A stretch of DNA of 64,000 nt, from NCBI RefSeq assembly GCF_035818615.1, contig NZ_JAYKZY010000002.1, forward strand, positions 1,490,501 to 1,554,500, written 5' to 3'. Shown here in pieces: positions 30,479 through 39,557 of this stretch. The notes beneath the pieces were generated by a model, which worked only from the letters and a program-made list of their open reading frames with translations, was not told where the DNA came from and searched no databases. The DNA comes from Sphingobium sp. CR2-8 (GTDB lineage: Bacteria; Pseudomonadota; Alphaproteobacteria; Sphingomonadales; Sphingomonadaceae). Every line of letters starts with the position of its first letter. The first letter of the stretch is position 1. The translations under genes were made by a program, and so were the position numbers.

Positions 30479-32392
30479 ATGTCCGGCCCGCAATCCCCCG
30501 ATCGTTTCAATGAAGACAAGGCAAGCTTCACCATCACCGGCAGCCAGCCGGATATCGACGCGGGGGTGGAGGCGATCCGCACGACGCTCAAGACCCTGCC
30601 GATCCGGCCCGGCGTCTATCGCATGCATGATGCGCGCGGTGACGTGCTGTATGTGGGGAAAGCGCGGGCGCTGAAAAACCGCGTCGCCAACTATACCCAG
30701 GTCGATCGCCTGCCCCGGCGGCTCCAGCGCATGGTCGCCCAGACCCGCAGCATGACGATCGTCACCACCAATAGCGAGGCGGAGGCTTTGCTGCTGGAAG
30801 CGCAACTCATCAAGCGTTACCGCCCGCCTTACAACGTCCTGCTGCGCGACGACAAAAGCTTCCCCTTCATCCTGTTGCGGGAGGATCATGCCTTCCCCCG
30901 CGTTCAGAAACATCGCGGCGCGCGCAAATATAAGGGGCGCTATTACGGCCCCTTCGCCAGCGCCGGATCGGTGACGCGGACGATCAACGCGTTGCAGAAA
31001 CTCTTTCTTCTCCGTAGCTGCACCGACAGCTTCTTCGCCAACCGCTCGCGCCCCTGCCTTCTCTATCAAATCAAGCGCTGCTCCGCCCCTTGCGTCGACC
31101 GGATCGACCCGGCGGGCTATGCCGAACTGGTAAACGACGCGCAGGATTTCCTGGGCGGCAAGTCGACCGCCGTGCAGAAAAAGCTGGGCGCCGCGATGCA
31201 ATCGGCGTCGGATGCGATGGATTTCGAGCAGGCGGCGGTGATCCGCGACCGGCTGAAGGCGCTGACCTTCATCCAGGGGTCGCAGGCGATCAATGCCGAA
31301 GGGCTGGGCGACGCCGACATCTTCGCGCTGGCGGAGAAGGGCGGGGCGATGTGCATCCAGGCCTTCTTCATTCGCGGCGGCCAGAATTGGGGCCATCGCA
31401 GCTTCTTCCCGGTCCACACCGCCGATGTGGCCACGGACGAGGTGCTGGAAAGCTTCATGGCCCAGTTTTACGAGGAAGTGCCGCCGCCCAAGCTGATCCT
31501 GGCCGATCGCCAGCCCGCCGAATGCGACCTGATGATGCAGGCGCTCGGCGAACGTGCGGGTTTCAGGGTGAAGATCGAGGTGCCCCAGCGCGGCGACCGC
31601 ACCCGCCTCATCAAGCAGGCGCAGCGCAACGCGGTGGAGGCGCTCGACCGGCGGCTGGCGGAAACCACCAGCCAGGGTAAGATCCTCGACGAAATGGTCG
31701 AAACCTTCGGGCTGGACGGTGTGCCCGACCGCATCGAAATCTACGACAACAGCCATATCCAGGGCGCGCATGCGCTGGGCGCGATGGTCGTCGCGGGGCC
31801 GGAGGGCTTCCGCAAGAACGCCTATCGCAAGTTCAACATGAAAGACCCGGCCATCTCGAACGACGATTTCGCGATGATGCGCGAAATGTTCGAACGGCGC
31901 TTCGGTCGCGCGCAAAAGGAAGACCCCGATCGCGACAGCGGCGAATGGCCCGACCTGGTGCTGATCGACGGCGGCAAGGGGCAACTGTCCGCCGCGCGCA
32001 CGATATTGGAGGAAATGGGTATAGAGGATGTCTGCATGATCGGCGTCGCCAAGGGGCCGCATCATGGCCGCGACGGCCGCGAAGTCTTCCACATGCTCGA
32101 CGGCCGGGAAATCAGCTTCCCGCTCAACCATCCCGTTCTCTTCTATCTGCAAAGGCTGCGCGACGAAGCGCACCGCTTCGCCATCGGCGCGCACCGCGCC
32201 AAGCGCAGCAAGGCGATCACCGTATCGTCGCTGGACGAAGTCCCCGGCATCGGCCCCGCGCGGAAGAAGGCGTTGCTGATGCATTTCGGCACCGCCCGCG
32301 CCGTCCGCGACGCCGCGCTGGATGATCTGGCCAAAGCGCCCGGCGTGTCGAAGGCGGTGGCGCAGCAGGTCTATGATTATTTCCATGGCTGA
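30479..32392 (+). CDS. uvrC: Excinuclease ABC subunit C
   Basis: From ATG 30479 the product is 637 residues. It has a GIY-YIG nuclease domain (PGVYRMHDARGDVLYVGKA), a UVR motif region (SASDAMDFEQAAVIRDRLKA), the RNase H-like 5' nuclease domain (IEIYDNSHIQGAHALGAMV; LVLIDGGKGQLSAA) and a C-terminal helix-hairpin-helix (EVPGIGPARKKALL). It makes both incisions in nucleotide excision repair with UvrA and UvrB. The frame is open upstream to 30323, but that part is antisense to the dehydrogenase promoter and looks non-coding. Confidence 0.95.
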   Translation: MSGPQSPDRFNEDKASFTITGSQPDIDAGVEAIRTTLKTLPIRPGVYRMHDARGDVLYVGKARALKNRVANYTQVDRLPRRLQRMVAQTRSMTIVTTNSEAEALLLEAQLIKRYRPPYNVLLRDDKSFPFILLREDHAFPRVQKHRGARKYKGRYYGPFASAGSVTRTINALQKLFLLRSCTDSFFANRSRPCLLYQIKRCSAPCVDRIDPAGYAELVNDAQDFLGGKSTAVQKKLGAAMQSASDAMDFEQAAVIRDRLKALTFIQGSQAINAEGLGDADIFALAEKGGAMCIQAFFIRGGQNWGHRSFFPVHTADVATDEVLESFMAQFYEEVPPPKLILADRQPAECDLMMQALGERAGFRVKIEVPQRGDRTRLIKQAQRNAVEALDRRLAETTSQGKILDEMVETFGLDGVPDRIEIYDNSHIQGAHALGAMVVAGPEGFRKNAYRKFNMKDPAISNDDFAMMREMFERRFGRAQKEDPDRDSGEWPDLVLIDGGKGQLSAARTILEEMGIEDVCMIGVAKGPHHGRDGREVFHMLDGREISFPLNHPVLFYLQRLRDEAHRFAIGAHRAKRSKAITVSSLDEVPGIGPARKKALLMHFGTARAVRDAALDDLAKAPGVSKAVAQQVYDYFHG

Positions 32393-32467
32393 CGCAGCAC
32401 GGCGTTAAGCATGGCGTGAAAGCAGCTTTTAAGGCGTTGCGACTAAAGCGTCCCGATTATCAAGGGG

Positions 32468-33091
32468 ATGTTCCGCATGCGCCGTCTGCTGATGTCGATA
32501 CTGCTTGCCCTCGTGGCCGCGCCCGTGGCGCAGGCGAAGGAAGTGAAGGCCATTACCCCTCTTGCCATCGCGGCGGGACAGCCAATCCGCATCACCGGCA
32601 TGGACCTGGACTATGCGCCCAAGGTGCAGGCCGAACTGGCGGAAGGTGACGCCAAAGCGGCGCGCAAGCGCGCCGATCAGGGCTTGCCGCCCCTCGACGG
32701 CAATAGCTATCCCGATGGCCTGGATGGTGCAGCCTATGCCACCATGCCCTTCAAACAGATGTTTCCGCTGGTGGTCCGGGATGTCGTGCGCGAATGGCGA
32801 CTGGACGAAGGCAGGCCGGTCTTCCTGCGCATATCGATCGATTATCTCAAGACCGCCGACGCCGCCGTCGCGTTGCTCGTTGGCAGCATGGACATGCTCC
32901 AGGGCAAAGTCGATGTGATCGACCCTGCATCGGGGCAATCGCTCGGCGCGTTCAAGGTTGAAATCAGAGATATGAAGGCAGGGTGGGCCGACATGCTCGT
33001 GCGCGGCGGCGGCATCCGCGAAAAACTGGCGGAGCGATTTGCGCTGGCGATAGCCAAGCATATGTCCGGGCGAAAGACGATGGCTGGCTAA
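32468..33091 (+). CDS. Exported protein of unknown function
   Basis: The 207-residue precursor has a signal peptide (MRRLLMSILLALVAAPVAQA). The mature part contains PLAIAAGQPIRITGMDLDY, then FPLVVRDVVREWRLDEGRPVFLRISIDYLKTADAA and KVDVIDPASGQSLGAFKVEI, alternating strands that suggest a compact beta-rich periplasmic domain. I do not recognise the family. It lies between uvrC and recO on the same strand. Confidence 0.65.
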   Translation: MFRMRRLLMSILLALVAAPVAQAKEVKAITPLAIAAGQPIRITGMDLDYAPKVQAELAEGDAKAARKRADQGLPPLDGNSYPDGLDGAAYATMPFKQMFPLVVRDVVREWRLDEGRPVFLRISIDYLKTADAAVALLVGSMDMLQGKVDVIDPASGQSLGAFKVEIRDMKAGWADMLVRGGGIREKLAERFALAIAKHMSGRKTMAG

Positions 33092-33166
33092 GGATCGCGA
33101 CCATAAGGCGACCTCTCGGCTGGCGTTGCGCTTTCACGCGCGGCTGCTTGCGCCTATGGACGACGC

Positions 33167-33901
33167 ATGCCCAGTCTCGTCACCTCCGCCATCGTCTGCG
33201 CCGTGCGGCATCATGGCGAACATGGTGCGATCGTACGGCTGCTGACGCCCGATCATGGCCTGTTGCCTGGATATGTCCGGGGTGGGCGGTCCCGCACGCT
33301 GCGTCCGGTGCTGCTGCCCGGCAATGTCGTGAAGGCAGACTTTCGCGCCCGTACCGAGGATCAACTGGCTGGCCTGACGGTCGAACTCGCGCACAGCCGC
33401 GCGCCGCTGCTGGCCGAACCGTTGCCTGCGGTGGCGATCGACTGGAGTTGCGCGCTGACGGCAGCCACCTTGCCGGAGGGAACGCCCTATCCCGCGCTGC
33501 ACGAAGCGCTGGACGGGATGTTGGGCGCGATCGAGGCGGCCCCGGCCGCGCGGGGCTGGGCTGTGGCGCTGGTACGCTACGAATTGCTGCTGCTGGCGGA
33601 ACTGGGGTTCGGCCTTGACCTGACCCGCTGCGCCGCGCTGGGCGACACGGACGACCTCGCCTATGTCAGTCCCCGCAGCGCGGCGGCGGTCAGCCGGGCG
33701 GCGGCGGTCGGTTATGAAAGCCGGTTGCTGCCCCTGCCGCCCTTCCTGATCGAAGGTGGCATGGGCGACTGGCCGCAGATATTGGACGGCCTGCGCCTTA
33801 CCGGCTTCTTTCTCGAACGATCGGTGCTGACCGACTGGCGCGCCGACATACTGGCGGCGCGCGAACGGCTGGTGGATCGGCTGAAAAGAGCGGTTGCCTA
33901 A
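33167..33901 (+). CDS. recO: DNA repair protein RecO
   Basis: The 244-residue protein begins with the OB-fold typical of RecO ([21 protein letters not shown], then [23 protein letters not shown]). The helical C-terminal domain includes [20 protein letters not shown]. It loads RecA onto SSB-coated single-stranded DNA with RecR. The zinc-binding cysteines of some RecO proteins are not all present, which is common in this family. Confidence 0.9.
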   Translation: MPSLVTSAIVCAVRHHGEHGAIVRLLTPDHGLLPGYVRGGRSRTLRPVLLPGNVVKADFRARTEDQLAGLTVELAHSRAPLLAEPLPAVAIDWSCALTAATLPEGTPYPALHEALDGMLGAIEAAPAARGWAVALVRYELLLLAELGFGLDLTRCAALGDTDDLAYVSPRSAAAVSRAAAVGYESRLLPLPPFLIEGGMGDWPQILDGLRLTGFFLERSVLTDWRADILAARERLVDRLKRAVA

Positions 33902-33993
33902 TCCGGGTTCGTTCTGCAAAGGCCTGCGCCAACAGTCTGCCCTATTGTTGCACGCTATGGGCCAACGCGAACATATTGTGAGGAAGCGTAATC

Positions 33994-35037
33994 ATGTTGA
34001 TCGCCCTGTTTCCCGGAGACGGCATCGGTCCCGAAATCGTCGCGCAAGCGACCCGCGTGCTGGACGCGCTGGGCATCGATGGCCTGACCTATGAAGACGG
34101 GCTGGTCGGCGGCGCGGCCTATAAGGCGGTCGGCCATCCGCTGCCGCCCGAAACGCTGGCAATCGCGAAACGCGCCGACGCCATCCTGTTCGGCGCGGTC
34201 GGCGATCCCGACTGCAACTCGCTGGAGCGGCACCTGCGCCCGGAACAGGCGATCCTGGGCCTGCGCAAGGAACTGGGCCTCTTTTCCAACCTGCGCCCGG
34301 CCAAGGTTTTTCCCGAACTGGCGCATGAAAGCGCGCTCAAGCCCGAAGTCGCCGGATCGATCGACCTGCTGATCGTCCGCGAAACCAATGGCGATGTCTA
34401 TTTCGGCGAGAAGGGTTTCCGCACCACCGTCGACGGCCTGCGCGAAGGCTATGACATCATGTCCTACAACGAAGCCGAAGTGCGCCGGATCGCCCATGCC
34501 GGTTTCCAGGCCGCCCGCGCCCGTCGCGGCAAGCTCTGCTCGGTGGACAAGGCCAATGTGCTGGAAACCAGCCAGTTGTGGCGCGACGTGGTGATCGAAG
34601 TGGCGGCCAACTATCCCGATGTCGCGCTCAGCCATATGTATGTCGATAACGCCGCGATGCAGCTGGTCCGCAACCCCGGCCAGTTCGACGTCATCGTCAC
34701 GGGCAACCTGTTCGGCGACATCCTGTCCGATCAGGCGAGCATGTGCGTCGGCTCCATCGGCATGCTGGCGTCGGCAACGCTGAACGGCAGCGGACAGGGC
34801 CTGTATGAGCCGATCCATGGGTCCGCCCCCGACATTACCGGCACGGGCAAGGCGAACCCGCTGGCGACCATCCTGTCGGCGGCGATGATGCTGCGCTACT
34901 CGCTCAACCTGCCCGAACAGGCCGACCGTATCGAAGCGGCCGTGGCGAAGGCGCTGGCGGGCGGCGCGCGCTCGCTCGACCTGGGCGGCACGATGTCGAC
35001 CGTGGAGATGGGCGACGCCGTTTTGGCGGCGCTCTGA
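33994..35037 (+). CDS. leuB: 3-isopropylmalate dehydrogenase
   Basis: The 347-residue protein has the isopropylmalate/isocitrate dehydrogenase signatures: [57 protein letters not shown] and [14 protein letters not shown], then the NAD-binding [14 protein letters not shown]. It oxidises and decarboxylates 3-isopropylmalate in leucine biosynthesis. AGGAAG precedes the ATG. It appears to be a single-gene unit; leuA, leuC and leuD are not nearby. Confidence 0.95.
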   Translation: MLIALFPGDGIGPEIVAQATRVLDALGIDGLTYEDGLVGGAAYKAVGHPLPPETLAIAKRADAILFGAVGDPDCNSLERHLRPEQAILGLRKELGLFSNLRPAKVFPELAHESALKPEVAGSIDLLIVRETNGDVYFGEKGFRTTVDGLREGYDIMSYNEAEVRRIAHAGFQAARARRGKLCSVDKANVLETSQLWRDVVIEVAANYPDVALSHMYVDNAAMQLVRNPGQFDVIVTGNLFGDILSDQASMCVGSIGMLASATLNGSGQGLYEPIHGSAPDITGTGKANPLATILSAAMMLRYSLNLPEQADRIEAAVAKALAGGARSLDLGGTMSTVEMGDAVLAAL

Positions 35038-35121
35038 CCGATTGGTTGGACGCATAAAAATGGATGAATAATTTAAGCTTTGCGGCCCCATGCCGATCTA
35101 ATCAGAAAATGGGGTCGTATT

Positions 35122-35541
35122 ATGCATAGAAAATTGACGCAGGAGCATGACGACCTGCGCGTGGCGATGCGCAATTTCGCGTATGTCATGCGGACTGCAT
35201 GCAATGACGACATACCTTCGATCGCTCGGTTGCGTATCGATTTTTCCCAGATGTTTCGCGCACATATGGCGCAGGAAGACGCGATGGTGACGGCGTTGCG
35301 CCACAGCGCCATAAGCCCGCAGATCGACCGCACCCTGCGCGACCACAGCCGGGGCGTAGTCGCACTGTTCCTGCGCTACAGCGATCATATCAAATATTGG
35401 ACCCCGGTGCAGATCGGCAAGGATTGGCCCGGCTATCGCGACGCCGTGCTGTCGCTTCAGAATGGTCTGTACGAACGGATGGAGTGGGAGGAACAACATC
35501 TCCATCCGCTCTTCGACGGGGCTGCCCTGCGGGCCGCCTGA
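35122..35541 (+). CDS. Hemerythrin-domain protein
   Basis: From ATG 35122 the product is 139 residues and fully helical in appearance. Candidate iron ligands are spread as in hemerythrins: HDDLR near the start, FRAHMAQED, DHSRGVVALF and EWEEQHLHPLF near the end. Such proteins bind a di-iron centre and may sense oxygen, nitric oxide or metal. The N-terminal His is followed by Asp-Asp, so one ligand assignment is uncertain. It stands alone between leuB and the dehydratase gene. Confidence 0.75.
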   Translation: MHRKLTQEHDDLRVAMRNFAYVMRTACNDDIPSIARLRIDFSQMFRAHMAQEDAMVTALRHSAISPQIDRTLRDHSRGVVALFLRYSDHIKYWTPVQIGKDWPGYRDAVLSLQNGLYERMEWEEQHLHPLFDGAALRAA

Positions 35542-35602
35542 CCGGTCCAATTGCGCGTGAACGGTTCTGTTCCGGCACGGGGCGAGCCTGTAGGCGCGCG
35601 GG

Positions 35603-36601
35603 ATGACAGACTTCTCTCTCGCGTCGCTGCGCGCCGCCGCCGCCATGGTCCATGCCCAGGTGCCGCCGACGCCGCAATATGCCTGGCCGCTGCTGGCGCG
35701 CCGGTCGGGCTGCGACCTGTGGGTCAAGCATGAGAACCACACGCCCACCGGGGCATTCAAGGTGCGCGGGGCGATCACCTATATCGACTGGCTGCGTCGC
35801 ACGCACCCGGACGTCAGCGGCATCATCACCGCGACACGCGGCAACCACGGCCAGGCGCAGGTGCGCGCGGCATCGGCGGCGGGCCTGTCCGCCACCATCG
35901 TCGTGCCTCATGGCAATGCGCTGGAAAAGAACGCCGCGATGCGCGCCTTCGGTGCGACCTTGATCGAACATGGCCATGATTTCGACAGCGCCAAGGCGGA
36001 GGCGATCCGTCTGTCGGTGGAACAGGGCCTGTTCATGGTCCCCGCCTATCATGACGAACTGGTGCGCGGCGTATCCAGCTATGGGTTGGAATTGTTCGAC
36101 GCGGTGCCCGATCTCGACACCGTCTATGTGCCCGTAGGCTGCGGATCGGGCCTGTGCGGCACCATCGCCGCCCGCGACGCATTGGGCCTCAAGACCAAGG
36201 TCGTCGGCGTCGTGTCGGCCCATGTCGATGCGGCGAAGCGCAGCTTCGAAGCGGGCCGCCTGATCGCATCGCCCACCGCCTACACCTTCGCCGATGGCGT
36301 TGCCGTCTGTACTCCGGTCCAGGCGGCGCTCGACTATTTCGGTCCACGCGCCGACCGCTTCGTCGCCGTCACCGACGACGAAGTGGCGCAAGCGATTCGC
36401 ATTTATTGGCAGGACACACATAACCTGGCCGAAGGCGCCGGGGCGGTGGCGCTCGCTGCGGCCCTCCAGGAAAAGGACCGAATGCGGGGCAAGAAGGTTG
36501 CAGTTATCCTCTCGGGCGGTAATGGCGACATGAGCCAGATGGCCGAGATATTGGGCGGCACCACCCCGGTGGTGCGGCAAGACATGCGGAAAGCGATATG
36601 A
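35603..36601 (+). CDS. Threonine dehydratase-like PLP enzyme
   Basis: The 332-residue protein is a fold-type II PLP enzyme with the catalytic lysine in HTPTGAFKVRGA (K53), RGNHGQAQVRAA (the phosphate or substrate loop) and the glycine-rich cofactor site VPVGCGSGLCG. It lacks the C-terminal regulatory ACT domain of biosynthetic IlvA, so it is of the short catabolic or serine/threonine dehydratase type. Its stop overlaps the metZ start (ATGA), so the two are coupled. Confidence 0.87.
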   Translation: MTDFSLASLRAAAAMVHAQVPPTPQYAWPLLARRSGCDLWVKHENHTPTGAFKVRGAITYIDWLRRTHPDVSGIITATRGNHGQAQVRAASAAGLSATIVVPHGNALEKNAAMRAFGATLIEHGHDFDSAKAEAIRLSVEQGLFMVPAYHDELVRGVSSYGLELFDAVPDLDTVYVPVGCGSGLCGTIAARDALGLKTKVVGVVSAHVDAAKRSFEAGRLIASPTAYTFADGVAVCTPVQAALDYFGPRADRFVAVTDDEVAQAIRIYWQDTHNLAEGAGAVALAAALQEKDRMRGKKVAVILSGGNGDMSQMAEILGGTTPVVRQDMRKAI

Positions 36602-37806
36602 AGCGGAAAAGCGGTCAGAACCCTGAGATCACCAAGAATTGGAAGCCAGCGACGCTCGCCATCCGTGGCGGAACCGCGCGTAGCGAATGGGGCGAAACCT
36701 CCGAAGCCCTGTTCCTGACCAGCGGCTACAGCTACGACCGGGCGGAAGACGCCGCGGCGCGCTTTGCTGGCGATCAGGTCGGCATGACCTATTCGCGGCT
36801 CCAGAACCCCACGGTAGAGATGCTGGAACAGCGCATCGCCCTGCTCGAAGGGGCGGAGGCCTGCCGCGCCACCGCCACCGGCATGGCCGCCATGACCGCC
36901 GCCCTGCTGTGCCAATTGTCGGCTGGCGACCATATCGTCGGGGCCAAGGCCGCCTTCGGATCGTGCCGCTGGCTGACCGATACGCTGTTGCCCCGCTTCG
37001 GCATCAAGACGACGACGATCGACGGCAGCGACACGGCCGCCTGGCAGGCCGCCGTTCGTGCCAATACCAAGGTGTTCTTCTTCGAAACCCCCGCCAATCC
37101 GACGATGGACGTGGTCGACATCGCCGCGGTCTGCGCCATCGCGAAGGCGCATGGCATCACGACCGTGGTCGACAACGCCTTCGCCTCGCCCGCGCTGCAA
37201 CGGCCGATGGAGTTTGGGGCGGATGTCGTCGCCTATAGCGCGACCAAGATGATGGACGGGCAGGGCCGCGTCCTGGCAGGCGCGATCTGCGGGACGCGCG
37301 ACTGGATCGACAATGTCCTGCTGCCCTTCCACCGCAATACCGGCCCGACGCTCAGCCCGTTCAACGCCTGGGTGGTGCTCAAGGGGCTGGAAACGCTGGA
37401 CCTGCGCATCCGCCGCCAAAGCGAAAATGCGCTGAAAGTCGCGCAATTCCTGGAAGGTCGCGTCGCCAGGGTGCTCTATCCAGGCCTGGAAAGCCATCCC
37501 CAGCACGCGCTCGCCATGCGCCAGATGGATGCGGCCGGGCCGATCTTCTCGCTCTATGTCGGTGGCGGCCGGGCGGAGGCGCATGGCCTGCTCAACGGCC
37601 TGGAACTGGTCGACATCAGCAACAATATCGGCGATTCGCGCTCCTTGATGACTCATCCCGCCTCCACCACCCATTTCGGCATGGCGGAAGAAGCGCGGCT
37701 GGAAGTCGGCATCACCGAAGACATGCTGCGCCTGAATGTCGGTCTGGAAGATGCGGACGACGTCATCGCCGACCTGGATCAGGCACTGCGCGCGATAGGG
37801 CGTTGA
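36598..37806 (+). CDS. metZ: O-succinylhomoserine sulfhydrylase
   Basis: The 402-residue protein belongs to the Cys/Met-metabolism PLP family: YSRLQNPTVEMLEQRIALLEG, ETPANPTMDVVDI, the PLP lysine in AYSATKMMDGQGR (K217) and the end HFGMAEEARLEVGI. The form and the context of the direct-sulfhydrylation pathway point to MetZ, which converts O-succinylhomoserine and sulfide to homocysteine. It is translationally coupled to the dehydratase upstream, so no separate riboswitch leader fits between them. Confidence 0.9.
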   Translation: MKRKSGQNPEITKNWKPATLAIRGGTARSEWGETSEALFLTSGYSYDRAEDAAARFAGDQVGMTYSRLQNPTVEMLEQRIALLEGAEACRATATGMAAMTAALLCQLSAGDHIVGAKAAFGSCRWLTDTLLPRFGIKTTTIDGSDTAAWQAAVRANTKVFFFETPANPTMDVVDIAAVCAIAKAHGITTVVDNAFASPALQRPMEFGADVVAYSATKMMDGQGRVLAGAICGTRDWIDNVLLPFHRNTGPTLSPFNAWVVLKGLETLDLRIRRQSENALKVAQFLEGRVARVLYPGLESHPQHALAMRQMDAAGPIFSLYVGGGRAEAHGLLNGLELVDISNNIGDSRSLMTHPASTTHFGMAEEARLEVGITEDMLRLNVGLEDADDVIADLDQALRAIGR

Positions 37807-37837
37807 CGCAGGCGGGGGCAGGGCGCATTTCGAAACT

Positions 37838-38236
37838 GTGAACGCACTCTTCCCCTTCCACGCGACCACGCGGGACATCATCGTCCATGTCGCGGTCACC
37901 TTCCTGCCCGAACAGTCGGAGCCGGACCGGGGCCGCTGGTTCTGGGCCTATCACATCCGCATCGAAAATCAGGGCTACCAGCCGGTTCAGCTCCTGACCC
38001 GCCACTGGATCATCACCGACGGGCGCGGCGCCCAGCATCTGGTGGATGGCGATGGCGTGGTCGGCGAACAGCCGGTGGTGCAGCCGGGGAAAAGCTATGA
38101 CTATGTATCGGGTTGCCCCCTCAACACGCCGACTGGCTCGATGAAGGGCAGCTATCGCATGATCGGCGTCGGCGGGGAGACGTTCGATGTGGCGATCCCG
38201 CATTTCGCCCTCATCGCCCCGGCGGTGGCCGAATGA
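37838..38236 (+). CDS. apaG: ApaG domain protein
   Basis: The 132-residue protein starts at a GTG (37838) and shows the ApaG fold: FLPEQSEPDRGRWFWAYHIRIEN, then LLTRHWIITDGRG and GDGVVGEQPVVQPG, and the end GSYRMIGVGGETFDVAIPHF. ApaG is linked to cobalt/magnesium homeostasis and to Ap4A turnover operons. Its stop overlaps the LysR gene start (ATGA). Confidence 0.9.
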   Translation: MNALFPFHATTRDIIVHVAVTFLPEQSEPDRGRWFWAYHIRIENQGYQPVQLLTRHWIITDGRGAQHLVDGDGVVGEQPVVQPGKSYDYVSGCPLNTPTGSMKGSYRMIGVGGETFDVAIPHFALIAPAVAE

Positions 38237-39024
38237 AACGGACCCATTTGCCGCTCAACGGCCTGCGCGTGCTGGACGCCGCCGCGCGGCACCTGTCCTT
38301 CACCCGCGCGGCGGACGAACTGGCTGTGACGCCCGCTGCGGTCGGCCAGCAGATTCGCGCGCTGGAAGATATGCTGGGCGTCGTCCTGTTCCGCCGCACG
38401 CCCAAGGGGCTGGAACTGACGCCCGAAACCGAGGCCGGCCTCGACGCCCTGCGCGCGGGTTTCCTGGAGTTTGAGGAAGCGGTTCGGGCGATGCAGGCTG
38501 GTCAGTCCAGCAACGCACTGACCATCGCCGCGCCGCGCGACATCACTGGCAAATGGCTCCAGCCGCGCCTGGCCGCCTATGCCGCCACCCAGCCCGACCT
38601 GAGCTTCCAGCTGATCTCGGCCGACGAAGCACTCGACTTCACCGAAGCCAATCTGGACATCGCCCTGCGCCTGGCCGACGGCGCTGGCGAGCATGAGGGC
38701 GTGAAGATCGGTGAGGCTGCCTATGTCATGGTCGAGGCGGCGGCGGGCGGTCCCGACCATCGCATCGACTGGCCCGGTTGCCCGTCCGGCGACAAACCCG
38801 CCATCATCCGCGTCGCCGACGGCGGCCTGGCGATCGAGGCGGCGGCCAGCGGCTTCGGTCGCGCGCGTGTGCCGCTGCTGCTGGCGCAGGGGGATATCGC
38901 GGCGGGCCGGGTACGCCAGGTGGGCGACACCAGTCCCACGCTGCTCGCCTATTGGCTGATCGCGCCGCTACCCCAATGGCGGCAGAAGAAGGTCAAGGCG
39001 CTGGTGGAAGCGCTGACGGTTTAA
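38233..39024 (+). CDS. LysR-family transcriptional regulator (GcvA-like)
   Basis: From ATG 38233 the protein is 263 residues. The N-terminal helix-turn-helix reads LRVLDAAARHLSFTRAADELAVTPAAVGQQIRALE, followed by the LysR linker and a substrate-binding domain with LTIAAPRDITGKWLQPRLAAY. The form with SFTRAADEL and VTPAAVGQQIRALE is typical of the GcvA branch. It follows apaG directly, and its target is not evident. Confidence 0.88.
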   Translation: MKRTHLPLNGLRVLDAAARHLSFTRAADELAVTPAAVGQQIRALEDMLGVVLFRRTPKGLELTPETEAGLDALRAGFLEFEEAVRAMQAGQSSNALTIAAPRDITGKWLQPRLAAYAATQPDLSFQLISADEALDFTEANLDIALRLADGAGEHEGVKIGEAAYVMVEAAAGGPDHRIDWPGCPSGDKPAIIRVADGGLAIEAAASGFGRARVPLLLAQGDIAAGRVRQVGDTSPTLLAYWLIAPLPQWRQKKVKALVEALTV

Positions 39025-39164
39025 TCGACAAGGGTTCCTCACTTATGGTCGTAGCCGATCCCCGCCTCGTCAATCTATGATAAAGCGGGAACGGCCATAA
39101 ATGCGTTTACCAACCACCATGTTACAGAATGTGACGCCATTTTCGGAGGTGTACCGGGGCATAG

Positions 39165-39524
39165 ATGTTTCAAGTAGATTATGATCGCTACGCCAATTGC
39201 CTCACGATCAAGGTCGAAGGCTTTTGGAAACCGGAAAATGTCGTCGCCCTGGCCAAGGAAGTGGGATCAAAGGCGAACCAGGCACGATTGATCCGGGACG
39301 ATTTCAATGTGGTCGTCGAATCCTTCGATTTCCCGGTGCAGGCGAACGACGTGGCGGATTTGCTCGCGAACATCATGCGCGGTGGCATGGCGCTCACGAC
39401 TGGACGAACGGCCGTCGTCGTCGGCAGCCAATTGAACAAGGCGCAAGCGGAAAGAACCCTGGTGCATCCAAGAGTGCGCGTGTTTCTCACGATGGAGGAT
39501 GGACGCGCTTGGCTCGCAAGCTAG
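39165..39524 (+). CDS. Hypothetical protein, possibly STAS-like
   Basis: The 119-residue protein has alternating strands and helices: FQVDYDRYANCLTIKVEGFW, then LIRDDFNVVVESFDFPVQAND, LTTGRTAVVVG and a final VRVFLTMEDGRAWL. This arrangement recalls SpoIIAA/STAS-like single-domain proteins, which I regard as a possibility only. GGAGG lies upstream of the ATG. It is convergent with the serine hydrolase gene. Confidence 0.6.
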   Translation: MFQVDYDRYANCLTIKVEGFWKPENVVALAKEVGSKANQARLIRDDFNVVVESFDFPVQANDVADLLANIMRGGMALTTGRTAVVVGSQLNKAQAERTLVHPRVRVFLTMEDGRAWLAS

Positions 39525-39557
39525 GGCTGATCCGCTCCCTCGTCACATAGCATAGTC

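Noticed and set aside
30470..32386. Minus-strand open frame of 638 codons
   Set aside because: It is the antisense shadow of uvrC and rich in His, Arg and Ala as expected for such shadows in high-GC DNA.
36550..36600. Possible SAM riboswitch ahead of metZ
   Set aside because: The metZ ATG overlaps the upstream stop codon, leaving no leader, and no SAM-II-like pseudoknot is visible before the dehydratase gene either.
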